Positions 24,912 to 33,538 of a stretch of DNA of 64,000 nucleotides are shown here, one piece after another. Under the pieces are notes generated by a model, which saw nothing but the letters and a program-made list of their open reading frames with translations, had not been told where the DNA came from and did no database searches. Source of the DNA: Methylophaga sp. UBA3192 (lineage in GTDB: Bacteria; Pseudomonadota; Gammaproteobacteria; Nitrosococcales; Methylophagaceae); assembly GCA_002363955.1 (NCBI GenBank), contig DEXE01000003.1, positions 661,060 through 725,059 on the forward strand. The letters are read 5' to 3'. The position numbers were made by a program, and so were the translations under genes. Every line of letters begins with the position of its first letter. The first letter of the stretch is position 1.

Positions 24912-25613
24912 ATGACCAATACTACTGAGGCAAATCCGCCGAATCCCAAGCAACAGGTGGCGATTAAAGCTGCTGAAATTGTCGATAACGGCATGATTGT
25001 GGGGTTAGGTACAGGGTCAACCGCGAACCTTTTTATTGATGAACTGGCTCTTCGGCAACAAGAGCAGCAACTGGATATCCAGGTGGTTGCCAGTTCGGTT
25101 ATCAGCCGGGTTAAAGCACAACAAGCTGGTCTGAACGTGTTATCTATTGAGCATTTAACCCATCTGGATATGTATGTGGATGGGGCGGATGAAGTGACTA
25201 TAGACATGGTTTTATTAAAGGGACGTGGTCAGGATCTGGTTTGTGAAAAGCTATTAGCCAGTCATGCCACCGCTTTTTATGTCCTGGTAGATGACAGCAA
25301 GATGGTCAAGCAGATTGGCGATAAAAATCCTATTCCGATTGAAGTGATGCCCAATGCCGCCTCGCTGGTGCTGAATCGCCTGGCGAAATTGCAGGCGAAA
25401 GGCAGTTTAAGACTGAACGCAGCAGGTGATAACGTGGCTTACAGTGCGGCGGGAAATCTGATTCTGGATATGCAGTTTTCCGGATTGGAAACGGCGCAGA
25501 TAAATGCCTTATTAACGGTTATGCCCGGTGTAGTTGAGCATGGTATTTTTGCTGATATTGCCAAAGCAGTACTGGTCGGGTCAGCTGACGGGGTCAAGCT
25601 ATTGCAGGCCTGA
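24912..25613 (+). CDS. rpiA: Ribose-5-phosphate isomerase A
   Basis: Interconverts ribose 5-phosphate and ribulose 5-phosphate in the pentose phosphate pathway. Motifs are MIVGLGTGSTANLFIDEL, DMYVDGADEV (catalytic aspartate) and LLKGRGQDLVCEKLLA. An upstream ATG at 24885 would add nine residues, but AAGGAG at 24899-24904 is seven bases from the ATG at 24912, giving a 233-residue protein. It is divergent from the fructosamine-kinase gene across a short shared promoter region. Ribose 5-phosphate is a strong glycating agent, so the pairing with deglycation genes may be meaningful. Confidence 0.96.
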   Translation: MTNTTEANPPNPKQQVAIKAAEIVDNGMIVGLGTGSTANLFIDELALRQQEQQLDIQVVASSVISRVKAQQAGLNVLSIEHLTHLDMYVDGADEVTIDMVLLKGRGQDLVCEKLLASHATAFYVLVDDSKMVKQIGDKNPIPIEVMPNAASLVLNRLAKLQAKGSLRLNAAGDNVAYSAAGNLILDMQFSGLETAQINALLTVMPGVVEHGIFADIAKAVLVGSADGVKLLQA

Positions 25614-25619
25614 ATAAAT

Positions 25620-25641
25620 GGGGCAGTGAGAAACCTGCCCC
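25620..25641 (+). terminator. Hairpin between rpiA and the peroxiredoxin gene
   Basis: GGGGCAG and CTGCCCC form a 7-bp stem with an eight-base loop, starting six bases after the rpiA stop. There is no clear U-run after it. It could serve both convergent genes. Confidence 0.5.
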
Positions 25642-25670
25642 TTCCATAAAGATAATAAACTCGCGTACGA

Positions 25671-26183
25671 TTATTTTTTTAATTCTTCGAGAATGGTTTC
25701 GGCTTTGGATTTACCAAACTCACCGGAACCCTCAACACCAATATATTTCACTTCGCCGTCGGTAATGATCATCGCAGCCCGGAATGCACGAACCCCCATT
25801 CCACCACCGGTTAAATCACGATCCAGACCTAATGCCTTGGTGTATTCAGCACTGCCATCTGCCATCATGCGTACTTTACCATTGGCTTTTTGTTCACGCC
25901 CCCATGCCGCCATAACAAATGCATCATTGACTGCCAAACACCAGATCTCATCTGCGCCGGCGGCTTTCAGTGCATCAGCATGTTCGACAAAACCAGGTAA
26001 ATGTTGAGAAGAACAGAGCGGAGTAAATGCACCCGGTACAGTAAACAGTACAATGGTTTTGCCTTTCGCCATTTCACGCACATCCATCGGTGAAGGATTC
26101 ATCGGGCAGCCATTCTGAGGATCAAACTCCACACATTCGGTGAGTTTGCCGTCTGGTATCTGTTGTCCAACTTCAATCGTCAT
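25671..26183 (-). CDS. Peroxiredoxin, Prx5-like (AhpC/TSA/redoxin family)
   Basis: A 170-residue thiol peroxidase. The active-site region is VLFTVPGAFTPLCSSQHLPGFVEHADALKAAG, with the peroxidatic cysteine in PLCSSQH. A conserved arginine appears in GVRAFRAAMIITDGEV. The protein contains the extra early cysteines CVEFDPQNGCPMNPSP. It should reduce hydrogen peroxide and organic peroxides using glutaredoxin or thioredoxin. Single gene, convergent with rpiA. Confidence 0.92.
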   Translation of the reverse strand: MTIEVGQQIPDGKLTECVEFDPQNGCPMNPSPMDVREMAKGKTIVLFTVPGAFTPLCSSQHLPGFVEHADALKAAGADEIWCLAVNDAFVMAAWGREQKANGKVRMMADGSAEYTKALGLDRDLTGGGMGVRAFRAAMIITDGEVKYIGVEGSGEFGKSKAETILEELKK

Positions 26184-26340
26184 AACACGGTCCTCTTAGA
26201 TGAATTTAACAAACTGACTGATAAGCATAAGCTATCTGTCAGCAGATAAAAACACTGATTAATGCAGGGACTTTCAAGTTTGGTGCTGTTCACTTTAATC
26301 GTTATGATGAGCAACACATTGAGATTTAGTGGAGAAAAAA

Positions 26341-27357
26341 ATGGCAGCAGAAAAAACGATTCTTAACTGGGGTATCCTCGGCGCAGCACGAGTCACCGAA
26401 AAATTAATTCCCGCCATTATTGAAGCCAATAACGCGCAGTTAATTGCTGTTGCCAGTCGTCGTACAGGTGCTGCGGCAGAGGTTTTGGCAAAACTGGCAC
26501 CACAGAATAGTGCTATTCAGGCGCTGGATGATCCAGAAAGCTTATTAACCCATCCCGATATTGATGTTATCCATTTGCCAATGGCCAATGAAGAACATGC
26601 TGAATGGGCCTTAAAAGCGATAGCCAATGGTAAACATCTATTAATTGAAAAACCGATGGCGTTAACGGTTGAAGATATTGATGCCATCACGCAAGCGGCA
26701 AAAGAGAAGGGCGTTAAAGTCATGGAAGGCTTTATGTATCGCTTTCATCCACAGCATGATGCAGTTCGGGAAATCATTGAGTCCGGTGTGATCGGCGAAG
26801 TCAGAACTGTCAGTACCCGTTTTGCGTTTCCAATGAAACCGGCACGTTTATATCGGGTAAACCGGCCGATTGAAAACGGTGGTGGGGCGATGTGGGATAT
26901 CGGCCCCTATGCTGTTCATACCGCCAGATTATGGTTTGAAGATGAACCCAAAGCAGTTACCGCGGTGGCTAAACTGAATGAACATGGCGCGGACCTTAGT
27001 TTAACCGGCATTTTTGATTATGGTGATGGTCGCTTTGCCCAGTTTGAAATGAGTTTTGAACACGCCCGTCGCAGTGTTTATGAAATCATTGGCACACTTG
27101 GCGGCGTCACCTGTCATACCACCTGGCAATCGGCAGATGAAAAAGCCGTTATTTCCTGGTGGACCGAAGCCGGGCAACATGAAACGGTAGAAGTGCCGGC
27201 ATCTGACCAGTTTGTGAATGAAATCGAGCACTTTTCCAATTGTGTACTGAACAACACCGATCCGTTACTCAGCCTGAAGGATGCACGGGCAAACTGCCAA
27301 GCCATAGTAGCGGCTTTGCAGTCGGTAAAAGAGGGTAAGACCATACAATTGCGGTAA
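26341..27357 (+). CDS. Gfo/Idh/MocA family NAD(P)-dependent oxidoreductase
   Basis: A 338-residue dehydrogenase with an N-terminal Rossmann fold (LNWGILGAARVTEKLIPAI, and LIAVASRRTGAAAEVLAK) and the conserved EKPMALTVEDID motif containing the family lysine. The second half includes WDIGPYAVHTARLWFEDEP. A GTG at 26329 would add four residues, but GGAG at 26331-26334 fits as the ribosome site for the ATG at 26341. The substrate (sugar, inositol-like or dihydrodiol) is not identifiable. A bidirectional terminator separates it from the chemoreceptor gene. Confidence 0.92.
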   Translation: MAAEKTILNWGILGAARVTEKLIPAIIEANNAQLIAVASRRTGAAAEVLAKLAPQNSAIQALDDPESLLTHPDIDVIHLPMANEEHAEWALKAIANGKHLLIEKPMALTVEDIDAITQAAKEKGVKVMEGFMYRFHPQHDAVREIIESGVIGEVRTVSTRFAFPMKPARLYRVNRPIENGGGAMWDIGPYAVHTARLWFEDEPKAVTAVAKLNEHGADLSLTGIFDYGDGRFAQFEMSFEHARRSVYEIIGTLGGVTCHTTWQSADEKAVISWWTEAGQHETVEVPASDQFVNEIEHFSNCVLNNTDPLLSLKDARANCQAIVAALQSVKEGKTIQLR

Positions 27358-27367
27358 AACCAGCGAA

Positions 27368-27392
27368 AAAGCCGCTCAACTTGAGCGGCTTT
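27368..27392. terminator. Bidirectional terminator between the oxidoreductase and chemoreceptor genes
   Basis: AAAGCCGCTCA and TGAGCGGCTTT form a perfect 11-bp stem with a three-base loop, with A-rich sequence before and T-rich sequence after. It sits between the converging 3' ends. Confidence 0.85.
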
Positions 27393-27405
27393 GGTATGGT
27401 CAGAG

Positions 27406-29040
27406 CTAACTGGCCGTTTTAAATTTACTGATGGATTGTTGCAGCATTTCTGCCAATTGATTCAGTTCAGTACTGAGTGATGAGATCGACTGTGAACCGG
27501 CTTCGGCTTTGTCAGAAACATCGGTAATCCTGCGGAAGTTATTGTTAATTTCTTCAGCCACCGCCGATTGTTGCTCGGCCACACTGGCAATCTGGGCATT
27601 CATATCATTGATGGCCGTGACTGAACGACTGATAACGGCTAATGATTCCCCGGCATGCTCTGCTTGCGTCACACATTGATGCGCTTTGTTTCGGCCTTCT
27701 TCCATAACTTTTACGGCAATTAAAGTACGGCTTTGGGTTTTTTCGATTAAGTCTTTAATATTTAATGTTGACTCTTTAGTTCGACTGGCTAAGCCACGCA
27801 CTTCGTCGGCAACGACGGCAAAGCCCCGGCCATGCTCACCGGCACGGGCGGCTTCAATCGCCGCATTTAATGCCAGTAGATTGGTTTGTTCGGTAATGTC
27901 AGCAATGACCTGGACTACGGTACCAATCTTTTTGCTGTCCTCAGACAATTCATCAATGACACGGGCGGCTTCCTCCACTTTGGTGGCCAGCTCTGCGATG
28001 CTGGCAAGTGTTTTCGACACTTCCTGATTACCATTAATGGTTTCTTTATCAGCCGTTTGTGCCTGCATCGCGGCCTCACTGGTCAGACGCGCAATTTCCT
28101 GTACAGAAGTCGAAATTTCACTGATGGCATTGGCACCATCCAACGTTTGTTGTTTTTGATCGATAACTAAACTTTGATTCTCTGCTGAGGTGGTATTCAT
28201 CACCTTGGCCGCATCCGATACCTGGCCTGCCGAAGAACTGATGGCTTTCATAATCTGCGATAGTTCGCTGGACATGGTGCTCAATGCGCCGACAATACTT
28301 CTGGGAAAACGTGTTTGAGCCTGTTGAGTCAGGTCACCTGAGGCAAATACTCTGATTAACTGAGCTGCCGAATCTGGCTCACCACCTATGGTTGAATAGA
28401 GACGACCAATCAGGCGATAGCTGACAAAAATGGCAATGATGATGGCAATCAAAGTGACGGTAATCATCAACGCCATAAAACCACCCGTTTGCTGCCGAAT
28501 ATAGTCAACCTGATCGCTGATGGTTACTTCCTGATAATCGATAAACTGATTTACGGCAGCTAACCACTGAGTGTAAGCCGGAGAAGTGTTTTGCAGCAGA
28601 TAATCTCGGGCATCAGCATTTCTGCCCTGATTAATCAGTCTGATGGTCTCAGCGGTGTGGGTCAGCGTTTGTTGTTCAATAGTTTTTATATTGTCTAACA
28701 GCGTTTTTTCCTGGGTGGTAAATTGCTGTGGATTACTGGTCATGGCTTCAAGGTTGATGGCTGACTCTGCATAAAATTGTTCCAGACGTTCAATATCTTG
28801 CAAATGCTGCTGTCGCTCAACGCTGTTTTCACTGAGTACCACATCCCGTATGGAAATCGCACGATCATGTACGCTGCCACGAAAGTTAATCGCTGCGCGT
28901 TGTTTGACACTATCGACTTCATTGATTTTACTCATGGTCCGATCAATTTTGCTGACCTCATTTACACCAATAATGGCAATCAACACCATTAATCCCAAGA
29001 CGATGCCAAAACCGAGTTGAAGCCTGTTTTTGATAGTCAC
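27406..29040 (-). CDS. Methyl-accepting chemotaxis protein
   Basis: A 544-residue transmembrane chemoreceptor. The first membrane helix is LQLGFGIVLGLMVLIAIIGV. A four-helix-bundle sensory domain of about 150 residues follows, then a second helix near 187-210 (FMALMITVTLIAIIIAIFVSYRLI) and a HAMP-like linker. The signalling tip reads EQTNLLALNAAIEAARAGEHGRGFAVVADEVRGLA, which binds CheA and CheW. No C-terminal pentapeptide for CheR docking is present; the protein ends KFKTAS. Ligand unknown. Single gene. Confidence 0.95.
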   Translation of the reverse strand: MTIKNRLQLGFGIVLGLMVLIAIIGVNEVSKIDRTMSKINEVDSVKQRAAINFRGSVHDRAISIRDVVLSENSVERQQHLQDIERLEQFYAESAINLEAMTSNPQQFTTQEKTLLDNIKTIEQQTLTHTAETIRLINQGRNADARDYLLQNTSPAYTQWLAAVNQFIDYQEVTISDQVDYIRQQTGGFMALMITVTLIAIIIAIFVSYRLIGRLYSTIGGEPDSAAQLIRVFASGDLTQQAQTRFPRSIVGALSTMSSELSQIMKAISSSAGQVSDAAKVMNTTSAENQSLVIDQKQQTLDGANAISEISTSVQEIARLTSEAAMQAQTADKETINGNQEVSKTLASIAELATKVEEAARVIDELSEDSKKIGTVVQVIADITEQTNLLALNAAIEAARAGEHGRGFAVVADEVRGLASRTKESTLNIKDLIEKTQSRTLIAVKVMEEGRNKAHQCVTQAEHAGESLAVISRSVTAINDMNAQIASVAEQQSAVAEEINNNFRRITDVSDKAEAGSQSISSLSTELNQLAEMLQQSISKFKTAS

Positions 29041-29218
29041 TGAATATTCCTGAATAATTTGAAAACATGCGCATCATCCAGCATGGCACGTGATTTTTAT
29101 GTCAAAGCCGCATTATGAATACTCGTTTGACTTATAGAATCAGGAATTTTCTGTAATTGATTAGGAAAAGCGGACCTCAGGTGATAAACCCAGATTTCTT
29201 GTACACAGAATTTTAGTA

Positions 29219-30274
29219 TTAAAACAAACGCATTTGGCTGCCTGGAGCCTGAAACAAATCACATCGTAATGGCGTTATGGAGCATTCAAGTTGCGTTCTT
29301 TTGTGAATATTTCGAAACCGTTGTTCTAATAGATCAGCAAAAATACCTTCACCACGAAGCCGATGACTAAAACGGGGATCATTATTTTTACCACCGCGTA
29401 AATCATGAATGCGGTTAAGAATATGTTGAGCCTGATTAGGGCGGTAAGTCTGCAGCCATTTTTCAAATAGCGGGCTGACTTCCAGTGGTAATCTAAGCAG
29501 AATGTAATTGACATCCAATGCGCCCGCCCGCGTGACGGCTTTGACAATATCCTCCAGTTCGGCATCCGTTAATACCGGAATCACTGGCGCAATCAATACG
29601 GTGACTGGAATGCCTGCTGCACGCAAGGTTTGAATAGTTTGCAAGCGACGTTTAGGTGCACTGGCTCTGGGTTCCATCACCCGCGATAAGGCCGGATCCA
29701 ATGTGGTAATGGAAAGATGGACCCGTACTAAATCCTGTGATGCCATTTGTTGCAGAATATCGATATCACGTTCCACCATGGCCGACTTGGTCACGATATG
29801 ACAGGGATGCCGGGTTTCATTAAGAACCTGCAGAATTTGTCGGGTGATTTGATAGTCACGCTCTATCGGTTGGTAGGGATCGGTATTCGCGCCCAGTGAT
29901 ATTGGCGAACATTGATAATTTTTCGCGGCTAACTCTTTTTTTAATAATTTTGCAGCATCGGGTTTTGCCGTCAGTCTGGTTTCAAAGTCCAGACCCGGGG
30001 AGAGTCCTAAATAGGCGTGGGAGGGACGGGCATAACAATAGATACAGCCATGTTCACAGCCACGATAGGGGTTAATGGATTGGCTAAATGGCAGATCGGG
30101 GGATTGATTGCGGGTAATGATGGTTTTCGGTGTTTCAATTTGCACCGTGGTTTTAGGGGGATTATCAGGTTCCTGAAACCAGCCATCCTCGACATTTTCA
30201 CGTTGAAAAGTGTTATAACGTCCATCTATTTGAGTCGCGGTTCCTCGCCCTTTAATTGGAGATTCGCCAGCCAC
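29219..30274 (-). CDS. PA0069 family radical SAM protein
   Basis: A 351-residue radical S-adenosylmethionine protein. The cluster motif is GCEHGCIYCYARPSHAYLGL (C-X3-C-X2-C), placed near residue 75 after a variable N-terminus. Later segments such as CHIVTKSAMVERDIDIL, RVHLSITTLDPALSRVMEPRASAPKRRLQTIQTL and GIPVTVLIAPVIPVLTD belong to a TIM-barrel core related to spore photoproduct lyase. The biochemical role is unknown. It lies two bases after the SIMPL gene on the same strand, suggesting co-transcription. Confidence 0.9.
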   Translation of the reverse strand: MAGESPIKGRGTATQIDGRYNTFQRENVEDGWFQEPDNPPKTTVQIETPKTIITRNQSPDLPFSQSINPYRGCEHGCIYCYARPSHAYLGLSPGLDFETRLTAKPDAAKLLKKELAAKNYQCSPISLGANTDPYQPIERDYQITRQILQVLNETRHPCHIVTKSAMVERDIDILQQMASQDLVRVHLSITTLDPALSRVMEPRASAPKRRLQTIQTLRAAGIPVTVLIAPVIPVLTDAELEDIVKAVTRAGALDVNYILLRLPLEVSPLFEKWLQTYRPNQAQHILNRIHDLRGGKNNDPRFSHRLRGEGIFADLLEQRFRNIHKRTQLECSITPLRCDLFQAPGSQMRLF

Positions 30275-30276
30275 GC

Positions 30277-30996
30277 TTAATCTGACAAGTAGTATTCCAC
30301 AGTAGAAACCACCCGAACTTTCTTTATATGTGGATTGTTTTTGTCACGGGCGGTGATACTGAACTGTCCTTGAGAAGCCCTGCGGATCTTGCCCAAATCA
30401 CTGTCCGAATCCTGTGCGAATTTCTCGGCGACTTCGCGGGCATTTTCAGTGGCTTCTTCAATCATTTCCGGCTTGATTTCATTAAGCCGGGTAAACAGAT
30501 ATTCAGTCTGTGCCATATAGTTATCACCAGCCAGTACCAGACCTTGTTTGCCCAGATCGGCCAAGGCTGTCATTGCCTGACGAACGGCTTCAATATTTTC
30601 TGAATAAACCGTTATGGTTTGGTTTGCCGTATAGCGAAACTCTGCCCGCGGACCGCCACCATATTGTTGAGCTGATTTATCGATAATACTGGGTGAGTTA
30701 AAAGTGATTTCAGCTTCATTGATGCCACGCTGACGCAGAAACTCGCGTACTTTATTGCTGTTATCTTCTACCACTTTGTACAATTCGGGCAGATCATTGT
30801 TGGCTTCGATGAACTGGATCGGCCAAATCACCACATCGGCAGGATAGTCACGTTCAGATAACCCTTTAACGGTGACACTGCGTTCCAGCTGTTTAAAATC
30901 AATCAATGCTTTACCGAGTTGGAAGCCCAGCAAGGTTAACCCCAGAAATAATGCCCCACCCAGAATCAGTGCAGTTGATTTAGTTTGATTAGCCAT
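30277..30996 (-). CDS. SIMPL domain protein (DUF541)
   Basis: A 239-residue protein with an N-terminal membrane anchor (ALILGGALFLGLTLLGFQLGKAL) and an exported SIMPL domain. Typical segments are RSVTVKGLSERDYPADVVIWPI, FRYTANQTITVYSENIEAVRQAM and ATENAREVAEKFAQDSDSDLGKIRRASQGQFSI. AGGAG nine bases before the ATG supports the start. Family members are periplasmic or envelope proteins of unclear function, linked in some species to oxidative stress resistance. It is 20 bases after the ATP-grasp gene, so the whole block 34408 to 29219 may be one transcript. Confidence 0.88.
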   Translation of the reverse strand: MANQTKSTALILGGALFLGLTLLGFQLGKALIDFKQLERSVTVKGLSERDYPADVVIWPIQFIEANNDLPELYKVVEDNSNKVREFLRQRGINEAEITFNSPSIIDKSAQQYGGGPRAEFRYTANQTITVYSENIEAVRQAMTALADLGKQGLVLAGDNYMAQTEYLFTRLNEIKPEMIEEATENAREVAEKFAQDSDSDLGKIRRASQGQFSITARDKNNPHIKKVRVVSTVEYYLSD

Positions 30997-31016
30997 CTTT
31001 TCGGACTCCTGTTAAA

Positions 31017-32021
31017 TCAGTGACGATCAGTAAAGTGTTCCCTTGCATAAGCGACGCGATCAGCAACGCTCATTCTTTTCTTGTGACTGAGACTCTCTAT
31101 TTGTCGAAGGCGTGGCAATAAGCCTTTGCCATTGGCAATCTGGATGGTAAGACCCGGACGGGCATTTAATTCCAGTAACATAGGGCCTTTAAAACGGTCC
31201 AGTACAATGTCAGTACCCAGATATCCCAGTCCCGACATTTCATAACACGATACGGCAAGATTTAACACTTCTTCCCAATGCGGTACTTTCAGCGTCATCA
31301 TATTCAAACCGGTATCCGGATGTAACAGAATCGGTTTATCGAACTGTACCGCACGCAACGCATGTCCATCACCAATATCAAGACCTACGCCAACAGCACC
31401 CTGATGTAAATTGGCTTTGCCGTTTGAGTCAGCGGTTGATAGCCGCATCATTGCCATTACTGGGAAACCGCGAAAGACAATTACCCGCGTATCAGGCACG
31501 CCCTCATAGCTGAAACCACTAAAGCAATCATCAAAGTGGATCAAATCTTCAATAATCGCGACGTCGGCCCGGCCGCCCAGAGAAAACAAACCTGCCAGAA
31601 TATTACTAACATGCCGTTCCAGATCGCTAATGGTGGCAAACTGGCCGTTGGATTTACGGTAACCTTCTTCGCTCTGACGAGTGATAACCATTATGCCTTT
31701 TCCACCGGAACCATGAGCCGGTTTAATACAAAAGCCACTTTCGCAGTTTTGCAGAATCTGGCTTAAATCTTTTACAGCGTGTTGCTCACTGATAACACCA
31801 ATTAAATCAGGGACTTTCACACCAGCTTCTAATGCCAGTTCTTTGGTTTGCAATTTGTCATCAACCAGCGGGAACAGATGCCGTGGATTGTAGCGACTGA
31901 TATAGGAAACGTTACGGCGATTCATCCCCAATACCCCGATTTTGCTGAGCGCACTGGGATGGGCATAGCGTTCTCGCAGGGTTTCAAACCAACCCATTTT
32001 TTTTTCAGCTGGTGCGTTCAT
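31017..32021 (-). CDS. Alpha-L-glutamate ligase-like ATP-grasp protein
   Basis: A 334-residue RimK-related ATP-grasp ligase. ATP-grasp landmarks are LVDDKLQTKELALEAGVKVPDLIGV, GFCIKPAHGSGGKGIMVI, ALRAVQFDKPILLHPDTG, LGYLGTDIVLDRFKGPMLLELNARPGLTIQIANGKGL (the metal and ATP ligands near the C-terminus). Related enzymes add glutamate to proteins or small molecules; the substrate here is unknown. It overlaps the upstream transglutaminase-like gene by four bases and is third of a conserved three-gene set. Confidence 0.9.
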   Translation of the reverse strand: MNAPAEKKMGWFETLRERYAHPSALSKIGVLGMNRRNVSYISRYNPRHLFPLVDDKLQTKELALEAGVKVPDLIGVISEQHAVKDLSQILQNCESGFCIKPAHGSGGKGIMVITRQSEEGYRKSNGQFATISDLERHVSNILAGLFSLGGRADVAIIEDLIHFDDCFSGFSYEGVPDTRVIVFRGFPVMAMMRLSTADSNGKANLHQGAVGVGLDIGDGHALRAVQFDKPILLHPDTGLNMMTLKVPHWEEVLNLAVSCYEMSGLGYLGTDIVLDRFKGPMLLELNARPGLTIQIANGKGLLPRLRQIESLSHKKRMSVADRVAYAREHFTDRH

Positions 32022-33529
32022 TGGTTATTCAGCTTGGTCAGGGGCTTAAAGCGTTTTAATTCCAGTAATCGATAGCCAGTATAGCTGCCCGCAACTAACG
32101 TCAGTGCCATCAGAATTAACTGAATGCCCATAAAGTTAAACGTTAAATGGCGTACCCAATCGAGGTTCATGGCAAGGTAAGCGAGGATGGCGACCAGTAA
32201 TGAGCCACCGCCTTGAATCATAACTTCCTTGGCGCCTTCTTCTTCCCACAGGATCGACATACGTTCGATGGTCCACGCGAGGATAATCATCGGGAAGAAA
32301 GTGATCTTCATGCCTTCGGTTAAACCAAATTTATAAGCGATGATTGAGAAGATGGCGATCATACCAATAACCATAATAATGACCGCGGATATTCGGGCGA
32401 CCAGTAACAAGTTGAGATAGGACAAGTAGGATCGGATCATCAAACCCACACCGACAATCAGTAAAAAGCCGATCAAGCCGGTCAGTAAACTGGTTTGGAT
32501 AAACGCCATGGCAATCAATACCGGCATGAAGGTGCCTGAAGTTTTAATACCCACCAGAATACGCATCAACACAACAATCAATACACCTACCGGGATCAAC
32601 AAAATGCCTTTAAAAATGGCTTGTTCCTCAAGAGGCAAGGTATAGAGTGAAAAATTCAGCCATTCGTTATCAGCAAACTTTTGATTCAGGGCTATATTGA
32701 ATGGTTGTTCCTGCGAAATCATCGAAAAAGTGACTTGAGCATTGGTGGCGCCAACCACTTCCAGTACCGGACCGGAATGGTATTGCCAGAGCAGCATATT
32801 TTCTGCCTGACCCTGTACCCCGGTTTCCGGGTTAAAAATCTCGTAATCATTGCCGTCAAATACCTGAATATATTCAATCAACGACTGCCGGCGGCGGCCA
32901 TCTTCAAGTTCTAACGCATGAATACGTCTGGCTGGAACACCGGCTTCCTGAAGCAATTGTGCAATCCAGACGGTTTTGGGTTTGATCTGCGCAAGCAGTT
33001 CAGCGGTTTGTTGCTGGTTATTAAATTCATGAATCAGTTCGCGGGCTAATGTGTAGTTTGAAGAAGAACGTTCAGTGGCACGCTCCAGAATCATCTGCGC
33101 TGCCGTCGCATAAGGCTCTTTTTCGACATTAGGTTGTACATTGGTAACCGGTTCCTGGTCCGGTGGAATAGCAAACGGATCGACCAGCATATCGACTTTG
33201 TAATAAAGCGATTGATTGCCATTGGCTTCTCTTTTCGACCATTCTGCATAGGTTCCACCAGTGCGATCAACAAAAGACAATCCAAAGCCAGGGCTGGCTG
33301 TCTGTTGATTGAGCTGGGTAAAGCCCGGCTGGGTATTAGGAATGGCTAATCGTGCTGTCACCGGATCGCCGCTGGCTTCAAAATCTACTTTAGCTTCAAT
33401 CGACCAGGTTTGACGCTGCTCTCCCGGGAACCATGGGATATCAAATGCAATATGCCGGTGTAAGGTTAGCGCTGTGCCAGCAAGAAACAGCAGACTGACC
33501 AGAATATAAAAAGGCGTACGTGATGCCAT
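32018..33529 (-). CDS. Inactive transglutaminase fused to seven transmembrane helices
   Basis: A 503-residue inner-membrane protein. After an N-terminal helix (FYILVSLLFLAGTALTL) comes a periplasmic part of about 280 residues containing a transglutaminase-like fold (TVWIAQLLQEAGVPARRIHALELEDGRRRQSLIEYIQVF). The usual catalytic cysteine position is occupied by the segment KTVWIAQ, in line with the family's name. The C-terminal 200 residues form about seven helices (from IFKGILLIPVGVLIVVLMRILVG onward). Function unknown; it presumably couples a periplasmic signal or substrate to the adjacent ligase-like protein. It overlaps that gene by four bases. Confidence 0.9.
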   Translation of the reverse strand: MASRTPFYILVSLLFLAGTALTLHRHIAFDIPWFPGEQRQTWSIEAKVDFEASGDPVTARLAIPNTQPGFTQLNQQTASPGFGLSFVDRTGGTYAEWSKREANGNQSLYYKVDMLVDPFAIPPDQEPVTNVQPNVEKEPYATAAQMILERATERSSSNYTLARELIHEFNNQQQTAELLAQIKPKTVWIAQLLQEAGVPARRIHALELEDGRRRQSLIEYIQVFDGNDYEIFNPETGVQGQAENMLLWQYHSGPVLEVVGATNAQVTFSMISQEQPFNIALNQKFADNEWLNFSLYTLPLEEQAIFKGILLIPVGVLIVVLMRILVGIKTSGTFMPVLIAMAFIQTSLLTGLIGFLLIVGVGLMIRSYLSYLNLLLVARISAVIIMVIGMIAIFSIIAYKFGLTEGMKITFFPMIILAWTIERMSILWEEEGAKEVMIQGGGSLLVAILAYLAMNLDWVRHLTFNFMGIQLILMALTLVAGSYTGYRLLELKRFKPLTKLNNQ

Positions 33530-33538
33530 GATGGATCC

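Noticed and set aside
28315..28335. GCCTGTTGAGTCAGG in the chemoreceptor gene as a repeat arm
   Set aside because: Coding sequence in a conserved frame, with no second arm; a chance match.
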